A stretch of DNA of 8,445 bases from Methanobacteriota archaeon (lineage in GTDB: Archaea > Methanobacteriota > Methanobacteria > Methanobacteriales > Methanobacteriaceae): assembly GCA_023436175.1 (NCBI GenBank), contig JAEZKE010000091.1, positions 1-8,445 of the forward strand. Reading direction: 5' to 3'. Both the position numbers and the translations under genes were made by a program. The notes below the pieces were generated by a model that saw only the letters and a list, made by a program, of their open reading frames with translations, did not search any database and was not told the origin of the DNA. This document shows, in pieces, positions 1 through 6,004 of this stretch (positions are counted from its first letter, which is position 1; the number at the start of each line of letters is the position of its first letter).

Positions 1-1
1 A

Positions 2-1309
2 GTTATTGAAAAGATTGAAGAATGCGGCACAAAGTTCGTAAGGCTGCAGTTTGTAGATATACATGGAACCCCCAAAAACATGGCAATTCCACTGGTTAAA
101 CCAGATCAAATGGAAGATATATTAAAAGATGGTCTTCTATTCGACGGTTCATCTGTTGAAGGATTTGTAGATATTAATGAAAGTGACCTCATTCTTAAAC
201 CGGACCCTGATACTTTTTCAACTCTCCCATGGAGACCAGAAGAAAAAGGTGTTTGCAGATTTATCTGTGACATCTACTGGCCAGAAGGAAAACCTTTCGA
301 AGGAGACCCAAGATACATACTCAAAAGGGCTTTAAAAAAAGCTGAAAAAGCAGGATATGAATATAACGTTGGTCCAGAACCAGAATTCTTTATATTAGAC
401 CAGGACGAAGAAGGACACCTGATCCCTAACGATAACGGTGCATACTTCGATGTAGAACCTGTAGATCAGGGAACTGACATCAGAAGACAGTTAGTCATGG
501 ACCTGGAAGCTTTAAACTTTGATGTAGAAGTAAGTCACCACGAAGTGGCCCCAGGTCAGCACGAAATAGATTTCAAGTTTGATAACGCATTAAAAACTGC
601 TGATGCAGTAATTACATTCAAACAGGCAATTAAAGCTATTGTAGACACAATGGGCTACATGGTAACATTTATGCCAAAACCATTCTTTGGAGAAAACGGA
701 AGCGGAATGCACTGCCACCAGTCACTGTTCAAAGGCGGTGAAAACGTGTTCTACGACCCTGATACTGAAACCCAGTTATCACAGGAAGCAATGTACTTCA
801 TGGGAGGTATTTTACAGCACTCACCAGCTTTAACAGCAATTTGTGCTCCTACCATAAACTCTTACAAACGTTTAGTACCAGGATACGAAGCTCCAGTATA
901 CGTAGCTTACGGTCTTAAAAACAGGTCCACATTAGTAAGAATTCCTGCATCCCGTGGAAAAGGTACCCGTGTTGAACTGAGAATGCCGGACCCATCCTGT
1001 AACCCTTACCTTGCATTTGCTGCAATGTTAGAAGCAGGTTTAGACGGTATGAAAAACAAGGTCGACCCTGGAGAACCAACTGAAATTGACGTATTTGGAA
1101 AAAGCATAGAAGAACTCAAAACTCTTGGAATAGATGTTTTACCTTCCAGCCTATGGGAAGCATATCATGCACTTGAAAAAGACGATGTTGTGAGATCTAC
1201 CTTAGGTGACCATATATACAGTCAATTCAGAGACATTAAGAAGAAAGAATGGGATGACTACAGAATACAAGTCTTTGATTACGAATTAGAAAAATATTTA
1301 AACATCTAA
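2..1309 (+). CDS. glnA: Glutamine synthetase type I, 5'-truncated by window edge
   Basis: Makes glutamine from glutamate, ammonia and ATP in the cytoplasm, the main ammonia-assimilation step. The reading frame is open to base 2 and begins VIEKIEECGTKFVRLQFVD, the conserved GS start, so the ATG at 80 is internal and only about ten N-terminal residues are missing. The 435 codons seen fit the roughly 440-450 residues of GSI-alpha enzymes. Visible signatures are FDGSSVEGF (about 143-169), EPEFF, SHHEVAPGQHEIDFK, the ATP-site motif NGSGMH (695-712), YKRLVPGYEAP and RVELRMPDPSCNPYLAF. The Tyr adenylylation loop of bacterial GSI-beta is absent, so control is probably by NrpR repression, 2-oxoglutarate and P-II type proteins as known in methanogens. 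The residue matching the feedback-inhibition Arg of Bacillus GS is Asp here (170-172). The gene is followed by a hairpin and then nrpR. Confidence 0.97.
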   Translation, partial: VIEKIEECGTKFVRLQFVDIHGTPKNMAIPLVKPDQMEDILKDGLLFDGSSVEGFVDINESDLILKPDPDTFSTLPWRPEEKGVCRFICDIYWPEGKPFEGDPRYILKRALKKAEKAGYEYNVGPEPEFFILDQDEEGHLIPNDNGAYFDVEPVDQGTDIRRQLVMDLEALNFDVEVSHHEVAPGQHEIDFKFDNALKTADAVITFKQAIKAIVDTMGYMVTFMPKPFFGENGSGMHCHQSLFKGGENVFYDPDTETQLSQEAMYFMGGILQHSPALTAICAPTINSYKRLVPGYEAPVYVAYGLKNRSTLVRIPASRGKGTRVELRMPDPSCNPYLAFAAMLEAGLDGMKNKVDPGEPTEIDVFGKSIEELKTLGIDVLPSSLWEAYHALEKDDVVRSTLGDHIYSQFRDIKKKEWDDYRIQVFDYELEKYLNI

Positions 1310-1316
1310 TCACTCG

Positions 1317-1344
1317 AAAATTCTCAAATGAAATTGAGAATTTT
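1317..1344 (+). terminator. Perfect 11-bp hairpin just after glnA, candidate terminator or 3'-end element
   Basis: AAAATTCTCAA (1317-1327) pairs perfectly with TTGAGAATTTT (1334-1344) around a six-base loop. It begins eight bases after the glnA stop codon and ends in four T. Archaeal termination relies mainly on T tracts and this one is short, so the hairpin may instead protect the 3' end of the glnA mRNA. It is also the first member of the hairpin series that follows. Confidence 0.5.
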
Positions 1345-1353
1345 AGGTGCCTG

Positions 1354-1605
1354 CAAACACAGTTTGTGGCCGCGAAAAATGGAAATTTTTCGCATGTTTG
1401 AAAATCGAAGCTTACGAAAAACGGAGTTTTTCATGCTCCGAAATCGAAGATTTCTAGAGCTTACAAACACTGTCAAATCTTCGATTTGACGCAGCGAAAA
1501 CGAATTTTTCGCATGCTTCGTGTTTATGCCCAAAAACCTACGGTTTTGAGAGACTTCAACCGTGAAAAACAAAGTTTTTCACATGTTCCAAACACCATGT
1601 GTTTG
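1354..1605. repeat. Array of nine short hairpins between glnA and nrpR
   Basis: Nine consecutive inverted repeats with stems of 5-9 bp and loops of mostly 3-5 bases: 1354-1366, 1372-1393 (GCGAAAAAT / ATTTTTCGC), 1416-1432, 1440-1454, 1472-1490 (GTCAAATC / GATTTGAC), 1494-1512, 1531-1548 (one bulge), 1562-1582 (GTGAAAAAC / GTTTTTCAC) and 1589-1605 (CAAACAC / GTGTTTG). Four of them (1372, 1416, 1494, 1562) share one plan: a GAAAA stem closing on TTTTC, then ATG and a pyrimidine-rich stretch such as ATGCTTCG. The units are similar but not identical, and the stems are kept where the sequence differs. About 17 CG dinucleotides occur in 1310-1610, against about one in the similar-sized 4013-4263 gap. 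No credible coding frame covers it. It may be a degenerate palindromic repeat family or a structured 3'UTR or leader. Confidence 0.75.
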
Positions 1606-1673
1606 AAGACCCCTTCTTTTATTTTAATTTTTTTGAAAAGTTTAAATTACACAAAAACCAATAGACTTCAAGT

Positions 1674-1696
1674 ACCTAAATAAAAAGCGTTTAGGT
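1674..1696. promoter_or_regulatory. Inverted repeat ACCTAAA-N9-TTTAGGT in the nrpR leader
   Basis: ACCTAAA (1674-1680) is repeated inverted as TTTAGGT (1690-1696) with nine bases between, 50 bases before the nrpR start codon. It could be an operator or a small RNA hairpin. It does not match the known NrpR operators (GGAA-N6-TTCC or GGTA-N6-TACC). The rest of 1606-1745 is AT-rich; TTTATAAA near 1720-1727 resembles a TATA box but lies too close to the start codon for a leader that contains the ribosome binding site at 1737-1741 (GGTGA). Confidence 0.3.
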
Positions 1697-1745
1697 TTAA
1701 TTTTACAATTAATTACAATTTTATAAACTCAAATTTGGTGAAGAA

Positions 1746-3458
1746 ATGCCTGATGAAACTGATCGTAAAATGATAGAAATCCTGAGGATCCTTGCAGATC
1801 AAAACAAAGTTCTTGGCGCAAAGACAATTGCAGAAGAATTGAAAAGAAAAGGTTATAATCTTGGAGAGCGAGCAGTAAGATATCACATGCGTATTTTAGA
1901 CGAAAAAGGTTTTACAGAGCGTATTGGATATGCCGGTAGAGAAATAACTGAAAAAGGATTAAAAGAGCTTGAAAAGGGCCTTATTTATGATCAGGTAGAT
2001 TTTGCTTTCTCTAAATTTGAAGGAATGATATACAAAACTTCTTTAAATCCACAAGAAGGTAAAGGAGCTGTGATTGTAAATACATCCAGTTTTATACACG
2101 ACCCGAAAGTGGTTGATATAATTAAAGAAGTATTCAGTAAAGGAATTGCAGTAAGCCCCTATGTTAAATTCAATGGTAATGGACCAAATGAAGAAAAACC
2201 CTCTGATAATAACGAAATTATGTTAAATACTGTTTGTGGTACCACTATAGACGGAATGCTCTTAAATGCAGGAATTCCTGTAATTCCACAATATGGAGGC
2301 CTTGTAAAGGTAGAAAATTTTATTCCTAAAAGGTTTACCGAATTGATATCATATAAAGAAACATCTATGACCCCCATCGAAGCGTTTACTGCAAAAGAGA
2401 TAACATCTGTATTAGATGTAGCAAGAGAAGGGACTGGATTGATACCTGCAAATTTCAGGGTAATCCCGGCAGTTGCAAGAGATAATGCCATAAATTTATT
2501 CAAACAATTCCAGAAAATGGGAATATCTGGGCTTTTAAAAATAGGTAAAAGCGGTGAACCTGTCCTTGGAGTTCCTGTAGAAGATGACATGGTAGGTATT
2601 GCTATAACTGGAGGAATAGCTCCACTTTGTGCTGCAAAAGAAGCAGGATGCTCCGTTAACATTAAATTAGCAGAAAATATAATGGAATTTGGAGACATGG
2701 AAAAATTAATTCCTTCAAAACCTATATTAAAGACCAGTAAATCTGAAACTGGAGAAAAAGTTAAATTTTTACTTTCAAAGGCATGGAACCTTATATATAA
2801 CGTGGACTTTGATGTCGAATCTCAAAAGGGTAACGTAATTGTAAATGTATCCTATGTAAATAATGACGATCTTGATGATGCGCTTGAAATAGTAAACCGT
2901 GTATTCCAAACTAAACCAGGGTACTGCACAAGTAAATTCTATAAAATAATTCCCCATGCAGATGGAGACCGAACTGGAATTGCCACAGTATGCAGTTTTA
3001 CCATTGACGGCATATTAATCAAAAATGACATACTTGTAACCCCAAAATACAGTGGAATTCTTGAGATAGAAGAAAAAGGTCCTCGGTTTACAGAACTTAC
3101 TTCTTACAGTGGATCCTCTCTTGATCCCCATGAAGTTTACATTTCAAAAGGAATGACATCAGTTTTAGATTCATTAGAGGGAACTGGAAGGATACTTGCA
3201 AGTCTAAGGGAAATCCCATACATGGCAAGGTCAAGTGCAATAGATATTTTAGACAAGGTCCAGGAAACTGGATTTTCAGTCCTTAAAATAGGAAATCCAA
3301 GCGAACTTCTTTATAACGCTAAAGTAGAAAGATATCATGTAGGTATAGCAGCTCCAGGTGGATTAAATCCAATTGCAGCCTTAAGTGAAGAAGGCATACC
3401 CGTCCATGTAAAAGCTGTAGAGACCATGATGAACCTGTCTGATATGGAAGAATTTTAG
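1746..3458 (+). CDS. nrpR: NrpR, 2-oxoglutarate-responsive global nitrogen repressor
   Basis: Transcriptional repressor of nitrogen-assimilation genes in methanogens; 2-oxoglutarate, the sign of nitrogen shortage, releases it from DNA. Residues 1-75 form a winged helix-turn-helix (AKTIAEELKRKGYNLGERAV, with RYHMRILDEKGF as the recognition region). Two NrpR/DUF128 effector domains follow, about 85-320 and 337-567. The internal duplication is plain: RFTELISY (196-203) against RFTELTSY (447-454), TTIDGMLLN against FTIDGILIK, and MVGIAITGGI against HVGIAAPGGL. At 570 residues with one HTH and two effector domains it has the single-polypeptide architecture of Methanococcus maripaludis NrpR, not the split form of Methanosarcina. 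GGTGA (1737-1741) sits four bases before the ATG. It lies downstream of glnA, its expected target, but the hairpin array separates them; joint transcription is not shown. Confidence 0.93.
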   Translation: MPDETDRKMIEILRILADQNKVLGAKTIAEELKRKGYNLGERAVRYHMRILDEKGFTERIGYAGREITEKGLKELEKGLIYDQVDFAFSKFEGMIYKTSLNPQEGKGAVIVNTSSFIHDPKVVDIIKEVFSKGIAVSPYVKFNGNGPNEEKPSDNNEIMLNTVCGTTIDGMLLNAGIPVIPQYGGLVKVENFIPKRFTELISYKETSMTPIEAFTAKEITSVLDVAREGTGLIPANFRVIPAVARDNAINLFKQFQKMGISGLLKIGKSGEPVLGVPVEDDMVGIAITGGIAPLCAAKEAGCSVNIKLAENIMEFGDMEKLIPSKPILKTSKSETGEKVKFLLSKAWNLIYNVDFDVESQKGNVIVNVSYVNNDDLDDALEIVNRVFQTKPGYCTSKFYKIIPHADGDRTGIATVCSFTIDGILIKNDILVTPKYSGILEIEEKGPRFTELTSYSGSSLDPHEVYISKGMTSVLDSLEGTGRILASLREIPYMARSSAIDILDKVQETGFSVLKIGNPSELLYNAKVERYHVGIAAPGGLNPIAALSEEGIPVHVKAVETMMNLSDMEEF

Positions 3459-3514
3459 ACGCTACCCATAGCTTTATTTAACTTAATGCTGATTTTTATA
3501 TAAGGTGTAATAAT

Positions 3515-4012
3515 ATGCATGTCGATGAAGTAACATACAAACCAATCGGAACTATACATTCCCCATTTAAAAATTTGGAAGGTATGCCTATACAGCCAAT
3601 AGGAGCAAAAGGCATTGAAGGAGAAATACATTTAAACGTAGATTATAAAGAAGGACTTAAAGATCTTGAAGGATTTTCACATATAATTTTGATCTATCAT
3701 CTCCACCTCTCAAAAGGATATTCACTACAGGTGAAACCATTTTTAGATACTGTAAAAAGAGGTATATTTGCAACAAGAGCTCCAAAGCGTCCAAACGCAA
3801 TAGGGATGTCTGTAGTATGCCTTGATAAAATAGAAGGATCAACAATACATATCTCCAATGTAGATGTTGTTGATGGTACTCCCCTTTTAGATATTAAGCC
3901 ATATATACCTAACTTTGATAAATGTAAAGGTGAAGAGCTACGTATAGGATGGTTTGAAGATAAACATGAAGATGCAAATCATAAAAAATCTGATGACCGA
4001 TTTGTAGATTAA
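3515..4012 (+). CDS. trmO: tRNA (adenine(37)-N6)-methyltransferase TrmO
   Basis: S-adenosylmethionine-dependent enzyme of the TsaA/UPF0066 family, which methylates t6A at position 37 of some tRNAs to m6t6A, tuning threonine decoding. The 165 residues show the family landmarks in order: GTIHSPF (12-18), GIEGEI (33-38), a hydrophobic strand GFSHIILIYHLH (53-64), the signature TRAPKRPNAIGMS (87-99) and DVVDGTPLLDIKPYIP (117-132). The last 20 residues are charged and lie outside the conserved fold. AAGGTG (3502-3507) precedes the ATG by seven bases. Only 56 bases separate it from nrpR, and no well-placed promoter is seen there, so it is probably transcribed with nrpR. Some annotations call this family tRNA-Thr methyltransferase or VirR-like. 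The family call is secure; the exact tRNA substrate is inferred. Confidence 0.9.
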   Translation: MHVDEVTYKPIGTIHSPFKNLEGMPIQPIGAKGIEGEIHLNVDYKEGLKDLEGFSHIILIYHLHLSKGYSLQVKPFLDTVKRGIFATRAPKRPNAIGMSVVCLDKIEGSTIHISNVDVVDGTPLLDIKPYIPNFDKCKGEELRIGWFEDKHEDANHKKSDDRFVD

Positions 4013-4036
4013 ATTATTTTCTTATTTTTATTTTAA
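4013..4036 (+). terminator. T-rich tract after trmO
   Basis: Immediately after the trmO stop codon comes a tract made of T runs broken by A and C (TTATTTTCTTATTTTTATTTTA), typical of intrinsic archaeal termination, which needs T tracts rather than a hairpin. The rest of the gap to 4263 is AT-rich and non-coding. Confidence 0.55.
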
Positions 4037-4111
4037 CATACTCTTAACCCCTAATTTTATAAATTTTTTATATAAATAGCATTTAAACTAATTTTTTGGT
4101 ATAAAAAACAC

Positions 4112-4127
4112 TTTAAAAGCTTTTAAA
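4112..4127. promoter_or_regulatory. Perfect 16-bp palindrome TTTAAAAGCTTTTAAA upstream of mop
   Basis: A perfect 8+8 palindrome with a central GC in otherwise low-GC DNA, about 135 bases before the mop start. A related half-site (TTTAAAAGC) recurs at about 4192-4200, next to the mop promoter. It could be a dimer-binding operator, but A/T palindromes arise easily in such DNA, so this is only a candidate. Confidence 0.25.
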
Positions 4128-4203
4128 TAAATTTAAAATCCTAAATTACTTTTTAATACATATAGATGCCATAATTTAACTTTTATCATCTTTAAAAGCA
4201 TGG

Positions 4204-4221
4204 AAAAAGTATTTAATATAT
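4204..4221 (+). promoter_or_regulatory. Putative archaeal promoter (BRE plus TATA box) of mop
   Basis: A purine-rich BRE-like stretch (GAAAAAG, 4203-4209) runs into the TATA-like ATTTAATATA (4211-4220). Transcription would start around 4240-4245, giving a leader of about 20 bases that carries the strong ribosome binding site AGGAGG (4250-4255), eight bases before the ATG. Confidence 0.55.
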
Positions 4222-4263
4222 AAAATCCAAAGTATAGTATAATAACGATAGGAGGAAGATATA

Positions 4264-4473
4264 ATGAAATTAAGTGCAAGGAATCATATTAAAGGAACTG
4301 TAGAAAAAGTTGACGAAGGCGCCATTATGGCCAGCGTTAAAATAAAAATCGACGTCCCAGATACTATAACCTCCGTAATTACCAAAGAATCCATTAAAGA
4401 TCTTGACATCAAAGCCGGAGATAAAGTAGTAGTTATCGTTAAATCCACTGAAGTCATGATCGGAAAAGAATAA
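4264..4473 (+). CDS. mop: Molbindin, single-domain Mop/TOBE molybdate- or tungstate-binding protein
   Basis: Small cytoplasmic oxyanion-binding protein. A 69-residue single Mop domain is the usual molbindin size; members assemble into rings that bind molybdate or tungstate at subunit interfaces and store or buffer the metal. The start SARNHIKGTVEKVDEGAIMA (4-23) is the Mop signature (SARN-x-hydrophobic-KG-x-V), followed by a Thr/Ser-rich strand (ITSVITKESIKDL, 35-47) and the end KAGDKVVVIVKSTEVMIG (50-67), where the conserved KST-x-VM matches the family. Methanogens need Mo or W for formylmethanofuran dehydrogenase and formate dehydrogenase, which gives a likely purpose. No transporter genes adjoin it. 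It has its own promoter and a strong ribosome binding site, so high expression is likely. A broken paralogue lies 238 bases downstream. Preference for Mo or W cannot be read from the sequence. Confidence 0.9.
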   Translation: MKLSARNHIKGTVEKVDEGAIMASVKIKIDVPDTITSVITKESIKDLDIKAGDKVVVIVKSTEVMIGKE

Positions 4474-4711
4474 TAGATACTTACTTTTAATTTAAATTTT
4501 TACCAGAATTTCAATTTACATTCCCCTATTTTCTCATTTTATATAATAATATCCAATTTTTTAAATTATTAAACAATTAAAATATTTTTTTAGTAATTAC
4601 ATGATTTCAACAATGTAATTTTACATATTAATTATCCTTATGCTTATAAAAAATCATTTAAAGATTATTAAAGTAGTAATTAATGACTATTTAGTCAAGG
4701 ATGAGGATAAA

Positions 4712-4923
4712 TTGAAAATAAGTGCAAAACATGCTTAAAGGCACAGTAGAAAACATTGATGAATGAGCAGTAATGGCCAGGGTAAAGGTTAAAATCAAAG
4801 CCCAGATACTATAACCCCTGTAATCACTAAATAAGCTGTTAACGACTTAAAATTTAAAAAAGCGAAAAAGTCACAGGCATTATTAAATCTACAGACGTTA
4901 TGGTTCGAAAAGAAGAAGAATAA
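4712..4923 (+). pseudogene. Decayed second copy of the mop molbindin gene
   Basis: Aligning by eye with the intact mop gene upstream shows the same protein from start to end, but broken. The start is TTG (4712) with GAGG (4703-4706) before it and reads LKISAK like MKLSAR. A one-base deletion follows within about 4727-4737. The next frame reads KGTVENIDE, a TGA stop in place of Gly, then AVMARVKVKIK. A second one-base deletion follows near 4800, then TITPVITK and a TAA in place of Glu, then AVNDLKFKKA. A four-base deletion near 4866 leads to the final frame GIIKSTDVMVRKEEE and TAA (4921-4923). Three frameshifts and two nonsense codons rule out a working product, yet every segment can still be recognised. 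It is a local duplication of the gene at 4264, or a once-working paralogue since lost. Confidence 0.88.
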
Positions 4924-4944
4924 TTTTTTATTCTTTTTTTAATT
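4921..4944 (+). terminator. T-rich tract at the convergent junction
   Basis: The stop codon of the broken mop copy leads into TTTTTTATTCTTTTTTTAATT, a strong archaeal-type T-tract terminator for plus-strand transcription. It separates the plus-strand genes from the minus-strand genes ending at 4968. No comparable T run is seen for the opposite direction. Confidence 0.6.
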
Positions 4945-4967
4945 AAATTGATAATCATTCATTTTAT

Positions 4968-5669
4968 TCAATCCCGAGTTACAGCTTTAAATATTCCATA
5001 TTCTCCCTCAACAAATAATATAATTTCACCATTTACAGGACATGGTTTTACAGGCTTATTCCCTTCATTAAATACAGTTCCATTTGTAATAGAACGACCA
5101 TCCTGAGTAAATATTCCATCGATGCCTGCATCAATAAGTTTTTCAACCGGCTGCGGCCCTTTAAGTTCCCTAACTTGACCTATTTGTAAAAACCTTCCAT
5201 CATTTTTAGTAGATGCAAGCCCTATCCCCGCCATAGCTCCAATTACACCACTTCCATCCCCACCAATACATTCCAACCGGATATTAGAATTTACTGCAAG
5301 ACTCCATGCCCTTTTGGGTATAAGAACTGTTTCTTTAGCATCTTGGCCATAGGCGACAAGGGCTGGTGAAATACAACTTTCATGCGCTACAGCAAGCCCT
5401 GGATTGCTGCCATCATTAAAATTATCCTGCATCATCTCTTTAACTATTTCAAATATATCATCAACGTACTCTACGTTAACATCTACATGAACTACGGCAC
5501 CAAAGTTATGCAAAGAAAAATTGATGTCCGGATGCAAGTAAAACTGGTGCCTTGTAACACCATAAACAGAATACTTCTTTGAAAGCTCACCTGCAATTAT
5601 ACGTGCAAATTTACCTGTGCCCACAGATTTAGAGTTTCCGGTGTCATCGATGCTTACATAAATTGTCAT
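4968..5669 (-). CDS. TiaS-like protein (resembles the N-terminal kinase part of tRNA-Ile2 agmatinylcytidine synthetase)
   Basis: A 233-residue soluble protein. The start YVSIDDTGNSKSVGTGKFA (4-22), then Arg40, Pro47 and HNFGAVVHVDV (54-64), follow the pattern of TiaS (IDDTD, a T-rich turn, R, P, GNGA). TiaS phosphorylates C34 of tRNA-Ile2 and adds agmatine. Thr18 falls where TiaS carries its reported autophosphorylated Thr18. A Gly-rich segment GGDGSGVIGAMAGIG (136-150) resembles the TiaS GhhGAhAAIG stretch. The C-terminal OB-fold and zinc-ribbon parts of full-length TiaS (about 400 residues or more) are absent, and nothing in the sequence binds tRNA obviously. It may therefore act on another substrate. 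It begins 23 bases after the DUF2149 stop, with GGAG-type bases upstream, and is the last gene of the ExbB/DUF2149 unit. The fold assignment rests on motif resemblance only; the function is unknown. Confidence 0.6.
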   Translation of the reverse strand: MTIYVSIDDTGNSKSVGTGKFARIIAGELSKKYSVYGVTRHQFYLHPDINFSLHNFGAVVHVDVNVEYVDDIFEIVKEMMQDNFNDGSNPGLAVAHESCISPALVAYGQDAKETVLIPKRAWSLAVNSNIRLECIGGDGSGVIGAMAGIGLASTKNDGRFLQIGQVRELKGPQPVEKLIDAGIDGIFTQDGRSITNGTVFNEGNKPVKPCPVNGEIILFVEGEYGIFKAVTRD

Positions 5670-5692
5670 TTAAGCCCAGCTCCAGCAGTACA

Positions 5693-6004
5693 TCAAGTAT
5701 TATTGATCATTATCGTTTTTCCAGTTTTAGGGTCTTTATAAACTGTACCTAACTGAGTTAAACCATTTGAAGAGCTAGAAGATGAATTTTGAGAGGTTAC
5801 ATTCACTTCTTTACCCACTTTAAGATCAACAACCTTGGTTACTTCCTGCGGCGATGAGTTCATGAATATTATGGTAAATATAAGGAATCCAACTGCAAGC
5901 ACCAGCATACAGTCTATCATGTTCACGGCGTAGATCATAGGGTCTATCTCTTCGTCTGAAGAGAGTATTTTCTTCCGCCGTTTCATCATTTTCTTTTTCA
6001 ACAT
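5693..6004 (-). CDS. DUF2149 protein, ExbD/TolR-like partner of the ExbB channel
   Basis: A 103-residue membrane protein with the layout of ExbD/TolR: a short basic cytoplasmic N-terminus (KKKMMKRRKK, 3-12), one membrane helix (about 27-48) and a polar external part. Within the helix, YAVNMIDCMLVLAVGFLIF (25-43) parallels the ExbD pattern F-I-D-V-M-L-V-L-L, putting Asp31 at the place of the proton-carrying Asp. Residues 70-80 are a Ser/Asn-rich linker, and the end (QLGTVYKDPKTGKTIMI) is a small conserved DUF2149 tail in place of the larger ExbD periplasmic domain. The ATG overlaps the stop of the ExbB gene by one base (TGATG), so the two are translationally coupled. DUF2149 beside a MotA/TolQ/ExbB gene is a recurring pairing in methanogens. 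The role as the second motor subunit is inferred. Confidence 0.85.
   Translation of the reverse strand: MLKKKMMKRRKKILSSDEEIDPMIYAVNMIDCMLVLAVGFLIFTIIFMNSSPQEVTKVVDLKVGKEVNVTSQNSSSSSSNGLTQLGTVYKDPKTGKTIMINNT

Noticed and set aside
80..82. ATG at 80 as the true glnA start
   Set aside because: The upstream codons encode the conserved glutamine synthetase N-terminus, so the gene starts before the window.
1354..1605. CRISPR array
   Set aside because: The repeat units are short, differ from each other and have linkers of irregular length; no constant direct repeat with uniform spacers exists.
1324..1683. Open frames on both strands across the hairpin array (82 and 65 codons)
   Set aside because: Their composition follows the hairpins (Phe, Arg, Lys and Ser runs), there is no ribosome binding site of note, and the inverted repeats explain why both strands stay open.
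1310..1745. NrpR operator for autoregulation
   Set aside because: Neither GGAA-N6-TTCC nor GGTA-N6-TACC was found in the nrpR leader.
2159..2698. 179-codon open frame on the minus strand inside nrpR
   Set aside because: It lies fully within the well-supported nrpR frame and shows no family features; it is a shadow of that gene.
4712..4923. Recoding (selenocysteine at the TGA) keeping the second mop copy alive
   Set aside because: Three frameshifts and an additional TAA also break the frame, and no Mop protein uses selenocysteine.
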